Below are positions 25,982-34,241 of a stretch of DNA of 46,713 bases, in pieces. Every line of letters begins with the position of its first letter. Position 1 is the first letter of the stretch. The stretch is from Oscillospiraceae bacterium (GTDB lineage: Bacteria; Bacillota; Clostridia; Oscillospirales; Oscillospiraceae), in NCBI GenBank assembly GCA_009787995.1, contig WQSH01000007.1, forward strand, positions 1 to 46,713, read 5' to 3'. Below the pieces are notes generated by a model. It did not search any database. It saw nothing but the letters and a program-made list of their open reading frames with translations, and was not told where the DNA came from. The translations under genes and the position numbers were made by a program.

Positions 25982-28900
25982 CTACCCCGCCGAATATGAG
26001 TATGCGCGCACGAACCTGACTGCCTCGTCGACTACAGACACCCCTTTCAACCTGAGCGCAATGGCAGGGTCTGAGCCGGCGACAACTTTAATTCTGCCGT
26101 TGTACTCGGGCAGGGAGTATAGTTTTGAGATTCTATCCATGCTGAAATCATCAAGTTTAAGCCTGAGCCAGCCGTCTTTTTGCGAAATTTCGGTAATCCC
26201 CACCTGCGCCGCCTCGCTCCTGAGCATGGCAATTGAAGTCAGAGCTATGACTTGAGCCGGAGGATCCCCATACCGGTCTATTAACTCTGCAATCATTTCA
26301 TCACAGTCTTCCTCTGTACGAATTAGGGCGATGCGTCTGTAAATATCCATCCGCTGCTTGCCGGAGGGGACAAATTTCTCAGGGATGCCTGCCGAAACAT
26401 TCAAATCGGCCAGGCATTCTGCCTTGGTGTGCTGCTTTTCTCCCTTTTCTTCCAAAACGGCTTCCTCAAGCAGCTTTAAATACATATCGTACCCAACGCT
26501 TATCATGTGCCCGGACTGCTCTGCGCCCAAAAGGCTGCCTGCGCCCCTGATTTCCAAATCGCGCATTGCTATCTTGAAGCCTGAGTTAAATTCAGCAAAC
26601 TCGCGGATGGCGCTTAGCCGCTTTTCCGCAATTTCCGACAGAGCTTTGCCTGTACGGAATGTGAGATAGGCATAAGCGCGGCGCGGCGAGCGGCCAACCC
26701 GACCTCTTATCTGATGAAGCTGGGCAAGCCCGAGCTTATCAGCATCTTCGATGATAAGTGTGTTGACATTAGGGATGTCTATACCGGACTCTATGATTGT
26801 CGTGCAGACAAGCACTTGAATTTCGCCTGTTGTCATGCGCTCCATCACATCGCTGAGGCTGTCCTCGTCCATTTTGCCATGCGCTACGGTAACGCTCACC
26901 CCCGGGAGCATCTCCGACATCCGCACAGCTACCCTCTCGATATTTTCGATGCGGTTGTGCAGATAATAGACCTGCCCCCCGCGAGAAATCTCCCGCCTTA
27001 TAGCATCCGTCAGAATGCTCCAATCGTGCTCGATTACATAGGTCTGCACAGGGCGTCGGCTTTGCGGCGGCTCTTCAATCGTAGACATATCGCGCACGCC
27101 TGACAACGCCATATTCAAGGTTCGCGGTATCGGCGTCGCAGAAAGGGTGAGCACATCAATCTGCTTTGCAAGGTCTTTTAGACGCTCCTTGTGCGAAACG
27201 CCGAACCTCTGCTCCTCGTCGACCACCAGCAAGCCAAGTTTTTTAAACTTGACGTCCTTTTGGAGCAGCCTGTGCGTGCCTATGACGAAATCAACTCCGC
27301 CATTTTCCAAGTCCCGCAAGGTCCTTTTCATTTGCGCGGGACTGCGGAAGCGGCTTAGCACTTCTATATTAACGGGGTAACCTGCAAACCTTCTCATTGA
27401 TGTTACAAAATGCTGCTGAGCGAGCACGGTTGTTGGGACAAGTATTGCCGCCTGCCGCCCATCGAGAACGCATTTCATAACAGCCCTGAGCGCGACTTCG
27501 GTTTTTCCATATCCTACATCGCCGCAGAGCAAGCGATCCATCGGGACATTTTTTTCCATGTCCCCTTTGATTTCTTGAATGCATTTTAGCTGATCGTCAG
27601 TTTCTTGATACCCAAATTTGTCTTCAAATTCTGTTTGCCAAACTGTGTCCTTTTGAAATGCATGCCCGCTGATGCGTTGGCGCGCCGCATAAAGCTTTAT
27701 CAGCTCCCCAGCCATTTCCTTTGCGGCCTTCTTGGCCTTTGTTTTCGCCCTTGTCCAGTCGGCTCCCCCTAACTTAGAAAGCCTTACTGCGCTTCTTCCG
27801 CCGCCGGTTTCGCCTTCTTCGGAGATTGTGTCGGTTCCGCCTCCAATGTATTTCGCTACTAAATCGAGCTGCGTCGCAGGGACATACAGATTATCCGTCC
27901 CCGCATATGAAATCTTAATGTACTCCTTTTCAACCCCGTCCACCGGAAGCTTGAAAAAACCGACAAATCGCCCAATGCCGTGTTGGTCGTGAACTACGAG
28001 GTCGCCCGGAGATAGGTCTGCAAAGCTCTGGAGCTGCTCTCGGTTGGATTTGTACCGCGTCTTTCTTATGCGCTTGGGCAGGGCTTGGGCTATAATCTGC
28101 CCTTCGGTTATAATTGCAAGCCTGATTCCGGGGTACTCCATACCTGCGGACAAGTCACCAACGCTAATCATGCACGAGCCGTAATCAGGCAGCGCTTGCA
28201 GTGAATAGTCAAGCGAGGTGGTTATGCTCCGCTCCTCAAGGTACTCCCGCAGCCTGCCTGCACGCCGCTGGTCGTGGCAGAGTATGACTGTCCTAAAGTC
28301 GGACTTAATATGATGGGCTACATCTGTCGCCGCCGTTTCGAGGCTGCCACCGTACGAAGGCAAGCGCTTTGCATCAATGCTGTAGATCTGTTTTGGCTTG
28401 AGCGGATAGGAGACGCTTGCAAAGCTGTCTGCCATTATGATTGGATAATCCTCGGCTCGAAACAAAAAGCCCTCCCAGTCCTCTGCAAATCGGACCAGGC
28501 TGCTTTCGAGAATGCCGGATTCCAGCAGCGACAGGCATTCTTCCGCAAGAAGCTTTGAATAGCCCTCCGCCCGCTCTTTCGTGCGCACGGGGTCGCAAAT
28601 AATTATGATTGTGTCCTGCTGAAGGTAGTCTAGCGCTGTCGCCATTGGCGAAATCAGCTCCATATACCTATCTGCCGCCGGAAAGTTTCTGCCGCTTTGC
28701 AGCCTGTCTATATCGGATGCGAGATTCATCAGCAGCGTAGGGCTTGTTGTCGCCCTTTTTTCAAGAAGCTTTACGTGATCCTCCAAGTCCTTTGCAAGCC
28801 CTGCGGCGCCCGTCCCATGTGTTCCTGAGTACAGCGAAGGCAAAATCTCAGCTACAGGTGCTATGCGCACTTCATTTAGCTGCTCCGTCCTTCTCTGGCT

Positions 28901-29527
28901 GGATATGTCAAAATAACCCATGGAGTCGATTTCATCTCCAAAGAACTCACAGCGCACCGCTTCTCCGTGAGCCGGGGAATAGAAATCTAGTATTCCGCCG
29001 CGAATCGCAAACTGGCCCACCCCTTCGACTTGCTCGCTTCTGCTATAGCCGCAATGAATAAGTTTGTCGGCCAGCTCGCCCAGGCTATATGTCCCGCCCA
29101 TTTTTATTGTTGTGGATATGCCTGTAAGCTGCACAGGCGCAAGAGTCCTCTGAAGCGCAGCGCTAATAGACATCACCACAATTGGGGCTTTTTTTTCGGA
29201 GAGGGCCGTCAAGGAGGCAATCCTTCGCTGCTCAATCTGGCGAGAGACGACTTCTGCGCTGTGGAAGGTAAATTCCCTGGCGGTTAGGGCTATTCCTTGC
29301 TCCATAGTTAAGGCTGATATGTCTTGGGATAGGCGCACCACTTCGTCCTCGGCTGAACAGATGACCGCTACAGGCCGCATTGTTGCTGACCTGATCGCGG
29401 CAATAACGTGAGCCCGGTGGATTTCAGAAAGTCCCGAAATGACGGATGGGCAGAGCCCGGCTTCGATTCCTGTAATTAGTTGCTTGACTTGCGGTTCTTC
29501 CAAAAGCGATTTAGTTAGTGAAAGCAT
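25982..29527 (-). CDS. mfd: Transcription-repair coupling factor Mfd
   Basis: About 1181 residues, full length for the family. The UvrB-like N-terminal module carries GQFAIRGGILDFYSPAHGEAVRCEFFGDEIDSM. The RNA polymerase-interaction domain begins GDLVVHDQHGIGRFVGF. The translocase has Walker A LLCGDVGYGKTEVALRA, motif II DEEQRFGVSHKERLK, motif III TLSATPIPRTLNMAL, IESGIDIPN and QIRGRVGRS. The regulatory C-terminal TRCF domain ends the protein. Mfd removes RNA polymerase stalled at lesions and recruits UvrA, which is also encoded in this window. The ATG at 29527 has AAGGAGT upstream, so the longer frame is rejected. Confidence 0.97.
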   Translation of the reverse strand: MLSLTKSLLEEPQVKQLITGIEAGLCPSVISGLSEIHRAHVIAAIRSATMRPVAVICSAEDEVVRLSQDISALTMEQGIALTAREFTFHSAEVVSRQIEQRRIASLTALSEKKAPIVVMSISAALQRTLAPVQLTGISTTIKMGGTYSLGELADKLIHCGYSRSEQVEGVGQFAIRGGILDFYSPAHGEAVRCEFFGDEIDSMGYFDISSQRRTEQLNEVRIAPVAEILPSLYSGTHGTGAAGLAKDLEDHVKLLEKRATTSPTLLMNLASDIDRLQSGRNFPAADRYMELISPMATALDYLQQDTIIIICDPVRTKERAEGYSKLLAEECLSLLESGILESSLVRFAEDWEGFLFRAEDYPIIMADSFASVSYPLKPKQIYSIDAKRLPSYGGSLETAATDVAHHIKSDFRTVILCHDQRRAGRLREYLEERSITTSLDYSLQALPDYGSCMISVGDLSAGMEYPGIRLAIITEGQIIAQALPKRIRKTRYKSNREQLQSFADLSPGDLVVHDQHGIGRFVGFFKLPVDGVEKEYIKISYAGTDNLYVPATQLDLVAKYIGGGTDTISEEGETGGGRSAVRLSKLGGADWTRAKTKAKKAAKEMAGELIKLYAARQRISGHAFQKDTVWQTEFEDKFGYQETDDQLKCIQEIKGDMEKNVPMDRLLCGDVGYGKTEVALRAVMKCVLDGRQAAILVPTTVLAQQHFVTSMRRFAGYPVNIEVLSRFRSPAQMKRTLRDLENGGVDFVIGTHRLLQKDVKFKKLGLLVVDEEQRFGVSHKERLKDLAKQIDVLTLSATPIPRTLNMALSGVRDMSTIEEPPQSRRPVQTYVIEHDWSILTDAIRREISRGGQVYYLHNRIENIERVAVRMSEMLPGVSVTVAHGKMDEDSLSDVMERMTTGEIQVLVCTTIIESGIDIPNVNTLIIEDADKLGLAQLHQIRGRVGRSPRRAYAYLTFRTGKALSEIAEKRLSAIREFAEFNSGFKIAMRDLEIRGAGSLLGAEQSGHMISVGYDMYLKLLEEAVLEEKGEKQHTKAECLADLNVSAGIPEKFVPSGKQRMDIYRRIALIRTEEDCDEMIAELIDRYGDPPAQVIALTSIAMLRSEAAQVGITEISQKDGWLRLKLDDFSMDRISKLYSLPEYNGRIKVVAGSDPAIALRLKGVSVVDEAVRFVRAYSYSAG

Positions 29528-29571
29528 GTGGGTACTCCTTGTTTGGTGGCTGTGATGTAGACGTAGCACTA

Positions 29572-29593
29572 CCCCGATAAAACAGTATCGGGG
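29572..29593. other. Short hairpin between rsmG and mfd
   Basis: CCCCGATA (29572-29579) and TATCGGGG (29586-29593) form an eight-base perfect stem with a six-base loop between rsmG and mfd. No T-run follows on the minus strand, so it is not a standard terminator. It could slow read-through or protect an RNA end; its role is unknown. Confidence 0.4.
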
Positions 29594-29613
29594 GGGATGC
29601 GCTTAATATTGTT

Positions 29614-30339
29614 TCAAAGAGGCGATTTGTGAATCCGTGCATAGCGCCTAGGGTATTTGGGCGATGTTTCTGCGACTTTCTCAATAACTATGGCCCTGTG
29701 CGTTATTTCAGTACCGGGAATGGCATAGTCAATGCAGGTTTTCAGCTTTGCCCCAAGGACTTTAAAGGCATGCTGCGCTTCGGCAAGTTCGTTCTCAGAG
29801 TCCTTGCCCTTCATCGCTACAAAAATACCGCCCACACGCACGAGGGGAAGGCATAGCTCGGACAAAATGTTCAGCTTTGCGACGGCTCGCGAGACGGCGA
29901 TATCCCAGTTGTCACGATTCTCTGCTTCTCTTGCAAAGACCTCTGCCCTGGCTTGGATGCAAGCCGCATCTAAGTCAAGCGCAGCGCAGAGCTCAGATAA
30001 AAATTCTGTTCGCTTCCCTAGTGAGTCGAGGAGCGTCAAGTCGACTGACGGCTCGGAAATCTTAAGCGGTATGCCAGGAAATCCTGCGCCGCTGCCAATG
30101 TCTATGACCCTCGCATTCTTAAACTCTGCAATATTAAGCAAGGCTATCGAATCGAGGAAATGTAGCCGAGCGACATCAGCAGCGCCAACTACAGCGGTAA
30201 GGTTGACATTCTTGCCCCTCTCTTCAAGGATTTCATAGTATCTTTGAAATGCTGCGGTTGCGCCGCAAGGTAGCGGTGTGCCAATAGCTTCTGCCCCTTC
30301 TCTAATAATTGCGGCTAAGTCATCGTTTATTGCACTCAA
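29614..30339 (-). CDS. rsmG: 16S rRNA (guanine-527-N7) methyltransferase RsmG
   Basis: A 241-residue SAM methyltransferase with YYEILEERGKNVNLTAV, HFLDSIALL, the SAM loop ARVIDIGSGAGFPGIPLKI, and SRAVAKLNILSELCLPLVRVGG. It makes the m7G527 mark in 16S rRNA. The start is a TTG overlapping the mscL stop (TTGA), with AGGGAC upstream. RsmG genes typically sit near parA-parB close to the chromosome origin, as here, though the gene order is rearranged. Confidence 0.94.
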   Translation of the reverse strand: MSAINDDLAAIIREGAEAIGTPLPCGATAAFQRYYEILEERGKNVNLTAVVGAADVARLHFLDSIALLNIAEFKNARVIDIGSGAGFPGIPLKISEPSVDLTLLDSLGKRTEFLSELCAALDLDAACIQARAEVFAREAENRDNWDIAVSRAVAKLNILSELCLPLVRVGGIFVAMKGKDSENELAEAQHAFKVLGAKLKTCIDYAIPGTEITHRAIVIEKVAETSPKYPRRYARIHKSPL

Positions 30340-30740
30340 TTTCTCATGTCCCTAAGTATATCTCTGATTTCGGTGAGCAAAACTTCTTCTTTTGATGGCT
30401 CGGGCGGCGGTGGATCTTCTTGTTTTTTTCGAAATTTATTTATTGCCTTGACGAATAAGAATACAGTGAGTGCAACCACAACAAAGCTTATCAAGTTGTT
30501 GAGGAACACTCCAATCGCAAGTACATTCGGCTCTTCGGCGTTGCCGTAAAGGCGGGGCAGGACGAGTTCGAGCGATTTTAAGTCAATACCAATCAGAATG
30601 CCGAGGAGCGGGGTTGCGATGTTTGCTACGACAGAGGTGACTAGGGCGGTAAATGCACCGCCGACAATCATGCCGACTGCCATGTCCATCATGTTGCCCT
30701 TGATAGCGAATGTTTTAAATTCAGCAAAAAATTTCTTCAA
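30336..30740 (-). CDS. mscL: Large-conductance mechanosensitive channel MscL
   Basis: A short protein with the MscL pattern: KKFFAEFKTFAIKGNMMDMAVGMIVGGAF as the N-terminal helix and first membrane segment, an extracellular loop, LNNLISFVVVALTVFLFVKAINKF as the second, then a charged, proline-rich cytoplasmic helix. It opens under membrane tension to release solutes in osmotic downshock. Family members usually begin exactly at KKFF, so I prefer the TTG at 30740 (AGAAGG ten bases before it) over the ATG at 30761 or TTG at 30767; this choice is uncertain. It lies between serS and rsmG. Confidence 0.9.
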   Translation of the reverse strand: MKKFFAEFKTFAIKGNMMDMAVGMIVGGAFTALVTSVVANIATPLLGILIGIDLKSLELVLPRLYGNAEEPNVLAIGVFLNNLISFVVVALTVFLFVKAINKFRKKQEDPPPPEPSKEEVLLTEIRDILRDMRN

Positions 30741-30791
30741 TTTACCATTGCCTTCTCTCATCAGCAATTTTAATCGCCCACTTCCTGTATG

Positions 30792-32078
30792 TTACGCCTC
30801 TATAACCTCCAGCCCCCCAAGATACTTTCGTAACACTTCCGGAATGACTACGCTGCCGTCCTTTTGTTGGTTTTGCTCGACAAGCGCAGGAAGTATCCGG
30901 CTAGTGGCAAGTCCGGAACCGTTGAGGGTGTGCATGAATTCGGTTTTTCCTGTTTCTGCCCTCCTATAGCGCATTGCGCCCCGCCTTGCTTGATAGCAAC
31001 GCGAATTGGACACGGAAGACACTTCCTTATACCCATTCATCGATGGAATTTGTATCTCAATGTCAAAGGTGCGGGCCATGGCGGCGCCCACGTCGCCCGC
31101 CGCAAGCTTGACAGTTCTAAAATGGAATCCTAGCCCGGAGACAAGTGCCTCCGCCTTTCCAATCAGTTCGTCAAATGCGGCGTCAGAGCCCTCCTGCGTG
31201 GTGTATTGCACCATCTCGACTTTGTTAAACTGATGCCCGCGGACCATGCCGCGTTCGTCTGAGCCGTAGGTCCCCGCCTCGCGCCTGAAGCATGGCGTGA
31301 AAGAGATATATTTTTTCGGCAATTCCGCTTCAGTCAGTATTTCGTCCCGGTGCAGCGAAACCAGTGCCGCTTCTGCTGTCGGCAGCAAATAGTGGAGCCT
31401 TTCGTCGTTCGGATTTGCAATTTTGTAGACTTCATCGCCAAATTTCGGGAATTGCCCCGCTGTCAGTCCGCACTGATATTCAAGGATGTATGGGACGAGT
31501 TGGAGCTCGTAGCCATCGGCGATGTGCGTGTCTATGAAGTAATTCAGCAAAGCCCACTCCAGCCTTGACCCAAAGCCGCGGTATATCCAGAACCCGCTCC
31601 CTGCAAGCTTTACCCCTCTCTGATAATCTATAAGGCCTAAGTCTGTGCATAAATCCACGTGGTTTTTTGGCTCGAAGTCGAAGGTGCGGGGCTCTCCATA
31701 GTATCGAAGAGGCTCGTTATTTTCTTTGCCTCCCGAAGCGAGATCCTCGTCGGGCAGGTTCGGCAGCCCGAGCATCAGTTGTTCGAGCGCCTCTTCCACT
31801 TCGCGCAGCGCAGTTTCAGTCTCGCGAACCTTTGCCTTTAAATTATTTAGACGAGCGAGGGTTTCCGCTGCATCCCCTCCCTCTTTCTTGATTTGTGGGA
31901 TTTGCTTTGACAGCTTATTTTGCTCAGCTTTATTTGTTTCGCTTTCACTAATGCTTTCACGGCGGAGAACGTCTAGTTCGAGTATGCGGTCGATTTCAGA
32001 AGAGCACTCTGCACCCCTTTTTTTCAGGCGCTTTTTTATGCCCTCCGGATCTTCTCGAATCAGTTTTATATCAACCAT
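30792..32078 (-). CDS. serS: Seryl-tRNA synthetase
   Basis: About 428 residues. The N-terminal antiparallel coiled-coil arm (about residues 25-105) holds tRNA-Ser. The class II core shows motif 2, FRREAGTYGSDERGMVRGHQF, then EVSSVSNSRCYQARR, and motif 3, NGSGLATSRILPALVEQNQ. It charges tRNA-Ser. The ATG at 32078 is preceded by GGAGCGAAAGACA and lies inside the last codons of parB, an eight-base overlap; the frame extends further only because it reads the parB repeat tract. Confidence 0.96.
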   Translation of the reverse strand: MVDIKLIREDPEGIKKRLKKRGAECSSEIDRILELDVLRRESISESETNKAEQNKLSKQIPQIKKEGGDAAETLARLNNLKAKVRETETALREVEEALEQLMLGLPNLPDEDLASGGKENNEPLRYYGEPRTFDFEPKNHVDLCTDLGLIDYQRGVKLAGSGFWIYRGFGSRLEWALLNYFIDTHIADGYELQLVPYILEYQCGLTAGQFPKFGDEVYKIANPNDERLHYLLPTAEAALVSLHRDEILTEAELPKKYISFTPCFRREAGTYGSDERGMVRGHQFNKVEMVQYTTQEGSDAAFDELIGKAEALVSGLGFHFRTVKLAAGDVGAAMARTFDIEIQIPSMNGYKEVSSVSNSRCYQARRGAMRYRRAETGKTEFMHTLNGSGLATSRILPALVEQNQQKDGSVVIPEVLRKYLGGLEVIEA

Positions 32079-33072
32079 TGTCTTTCGCTCCGTCATCGTC
32101 ATCGTTATCGCTATTGCTACCGTTATCGCTATTGCTATCGTTATCGCTATTGCTATCGTCATCGCTATCGTTATTGCTATCGTTATCGTTGTTGTCTCCG
32201 CTGCCGCTTTGAGCTTTGGATATCAGTTCTTCAAAGAGCACATTAAAATCCTCAAGGTCGTAGTATTCAATCTCAATTTTGCCTCTGCCCCTACCTTGTT
32301 TGATTAAAACGCGCCGCCCCAGCGCCTCCGTTAGGCGGTTTTTCGCATCAAGCAGATAATCTATCTTCATGCCGCGTTGCTTCGATTGCTTTGACTCTTT
32401 TATTTTTTCGCGGTCAAGCTTTCTGACCAGAGACTCAACCTCACGCACGCTCATACCCTCGTGAACGGCCATGCGCGCAGCGGCCCGCATGGTGTCTTCG
32501 CTCTTAAGCCCTAGCAGCGCCCTTGCGCTTCCTGCCGTAAGTTCCCCGCGCAAGACAAGCTCCGTCAGCTCGGCGGGCAGCGAAAGAAGCCTGAGCGTGT
32601 TGGCAACTGCCGGACGCGATTTGCTGACTCGCTGCGCAACCTCGTCTTGGGTCATGCCAAATTCTTCCATAAGCGCCCTATAGCCACGAGCTTCTTCTAT
32701 GGGGCTAAGGTCTTCCCTCTGGAGATTTTCGACCATAGCCAGCTCTAGGGCACGCTTGTCGTCGGCAACGACAATACGCGCCGGAACTTCCTTTAGGCCT
32801 GCCACGCGCGATGCCCGCCATCTGCGCTCTCCGGCAATAATTTGGTAGTAGCCGTTTTCCCCAAGCCGGACCATAAGCGGAGATAGGACGCCATGCTCGC
32901 GAATGGAGTCCGCCAGCTCGTCAATCCTATCCTGCTCGAAAACAGTCCTAGGTTGCTCCTGCCTCGGCTCTATCCTATGGAGCGGCAAGTATTCAAAATC
33001 GCTGGGCGTAGGTTCAATGGCGGCGTCTCCAAAGAGTGCCCCGAGCCCTGTGCCTAATCCTTTTTTTTTCAA
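32071..33072 (-). CDS. parB: Chromosome-partitioning protein ParB (Spo0J)
   Basis: About 333 residues: KKKGLGTGLGALFGD at the start, then LHRIEPRQEQPRTVFEQDRIDELADSI, the CTP-binding ParB box AGERRWRASRVAGLKEVPARIV, the helix-turn-helix MTQDEVAQRVSKSRPAVANTLRLL, and a dimerisation region. The C-terminus is unusual, a tail of about 35 residues made almost only of Asp, Asn and Ser encoded by tandem repeats. The TTG at 33072 has GGGGGACGG upstream and gives the canonical ParB start; the longer frame to 33111 is less likely. It loads at parS sites and works with the upstream ParA. Confidence 0.93.
   Translation of the reverse strand: MKKKGLGTGLGALFGDAAIEPTPSDFEYLPLHRIEPRQEQPRTVFEQDRIDELADSIREHGVLSPLMVRLGENGYYQIIAGERRWRASRVAGLKEVPARIVVADDKRALELAMVENLQREDLSPIEEARGYRALMEEFGMTQDEVAQRVSKSRPAVANTLRLLSLPAELTELVLRGELTAGSARALLGLKSEDTMRAAARMAVHEGMSVREVESLVRKLDREKIKESKQSKQRGMKIDYLLDAKNRLTEALGRRVLIKQGRGRGKIEIEYYDLEDFNVLFEELISKAQSGSGDNNDNDSNNDSDDDSNSDNDSNSDNGSNSDNDDDDGAKDNG
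32091..32196. repeat. Tandem repeat encoding the ParB acidic tail
   Basis: A run built on an 18-base unit (plus strand CGTTATCGCTATTGCTAT) with about three near-exact copies, flanked by shorter six-base variants. On the coding strand it specifies Asp-Asn-Asp-Ser-Asn-Ser blocks. The unit is a multiple of three, so copy-number changes would keep parB in frame. The following serS ribosome site lies just beyond it. Confidence 0.85.
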
Positions 33073-33119
33073 AATCCGTCCCCCTATGAGCTGCTTCTTC
33101 ATTATTGGCAAAATAGCCC

Positions 33120-33878
33120 TTATGAATTTCGTTTGACAAATTCTTTTGCAAGGTCTACATATGCCTGTGAGCCGCGCGATGCCCTGTCATATTGCAAAAC
33201 CGGACTTCCGTGGCTCGGCGCCTCTGCAATCCGCACGTTTCGCGGTATTGATACGTTGTACGTTTTTTGCTTGAAATATTTTTTGATTTCAGCCGCTACC
33301 TGGGCGGAGAAGTTTGTCCTAGAGTCATACATCGTAAGCAACACGCCTTCAATGTCTAAGCTTGGATTTAGCTCCCTTTTTATCATCCTTATTGTTGACA
33401 TCAAGTCGGAAATGCCCTCTAGCGCATAGTATTCGCATTGCACGGGGATTAGCACTGTATCAGCTGAGCAGAGCGAATTCAGCGTAAGCATTTCCAGGGA
33501 TGGGGGGCAGTCCACCATAATATATTCGTATTTTTCCCGCACCGGCGCAAGGACGTTCCTTAGTATGTATTCGCGGTCTGGCAAGGTTACAAGTTCGACA
33601 CCGGCGCCGGAGAGTATCTTATTTGAGGGCAAGATGTCGCTGTAGGGCGTTTTTACAATTGCCTCGCTTGCATCAACCCCCTCTATCAACACATTATATA
33701 TGTTGGCGACATCATTGTTTTTGTCTAGACCCATGCCGGATGTCGAGTTTCCTTGCGGATCCATATCGCAAAGGAGCACCTTAGAGCCGATTTCCGTCAG
33801 TGCTGCACAGAGGTTAACGCAGGTCGTCGTTTTGCCGACCCCGCCCTTTTGGTTTGCGACCGCTATTATTTTTCCCAT
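33120..33878 (-). CDS. parA: Chromosome-partitioning ATPase ParA (Soj)
   Basis: About 252 residues. The deviant Walker A is IAVANQKGGVGKTTTCVNL at the start, followed by LLCDMDPQGNSTSGMG, the Walker B YIMVDCPPSLEMLTLNSL, and MYDSRTNFSAQVAAEIKKYF. It is a DNA-bound dimerising ATPase that with ParB moves and organises the origin region and can control DnaA. It precedes parB by 47 bases. The ATG at 33878 gives the canonical start MGKIIAVANQ; an ATG four codons earlier is also possible. Confidence 0.96.
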   Translation of the reverse strand: MGKIIAVANQKGGVGKTTTCVNLCAALTEIGSKVLLCDMDPQGNSTSGMGLDKNNDVANIYNVLIEGVDASEAIVKTPYSDILPSNKILSGAGVELVTLPDREYILRNVLAPVREKYEYIMVDCPPSLEMLTLNSLCSADTVLIPVQCEYYALEGISDLMSTIRMIKRELNPSLDIEGVLLTMYDSRTNFSAQVAAEIKKYFKQKTYNVSIPRNVRIAEAPSHGSPVLQYDRASRGSQAYVDLAKEFVKRNS

Positions 33879-33997
33879 CTTTATGACCATCCTTTTTGAT
33901 TCCCATGGCTAATAGACAGCTTCGCCGGATACGAAGCGTAAAATGCTCCAACACGCCCAGCCACCGGCACGCCAGATGCCGTCAGCCACGTGAGGCT

Positions 33998-34025
33998 ATT
34001 ATAGCATATGTAAATCAATTTTCAA
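33998..34025 (-). promoter_or_regulatory. Promoter of the parA-parB operon
   Basis: On the minus strand TTGAAA (34020-34025) is followed after 16 bases by a perfect TATAAT (33998-34003). The transcript would have a leader of about 110 bases before parA, containing a six-base hairpin GCTTCG/CGAAGC (33919-33924 with 33932-33937). No other good promoter was seen in this 350-base gap. Confidence 0.7.
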
Positions 34026-34073
34026 CAGATAATGAAAAATTTCCTCCGAGAAGCGAGGCTCACTCGTTGCTAT

Positions 34074-34176
34074 TCAGTGCCTGCTATCGATCCGGCGCCG
34101 TAGCCGGAATTCCCTCTCTACGATGAGCGCACAGCCTTCTCAATGCCTGCTCCTAGGTTTTCTTGGCTGGCACTGA
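34074..34176. repeat. Intergenic element, copy B (terminal inverted repeats, flanking direct repeats)
   Basis: A 103-bp stretch bounded by perfect eight-base inverted ends, TCAGTGCC (34074-34081) and GGCACTGA (34169-34176). A direct repeat of GCTCACTCGTTG flanks it at 34058-34069 and 34183-34194. It shares its end blocks with the 63-bp copy at 15330-15392 but carries about 40 extra bases in the middle. It occupies the space between the parA promoter and the HD-GYP stop. It resembles a MITE or REP-like element; no family is recognised. Confidence 0.65.
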
Positions 34177-34241
34177 TAGAACGCTCACTCGTTGTTAGCA
34201 AACCGCCCGGCATCAGCTACCTAAGCGAAGTGTAATGCGCA

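Noticed and set aside
32079-32162. An 84-base extension of serS coding for Ile/Ala/Thr repeats
   Set aside because: It is only the parB tail repeat read in another frame; a ribosome site stands just before the ATG at 32078.
33982-33998. A CACGTG core next to parA that recalls a parS site
   Set aside because: parS in Firmicutes is close to TGTTTCACGTGAAACA; here only the central CACGTGA matches and the flanks do not.
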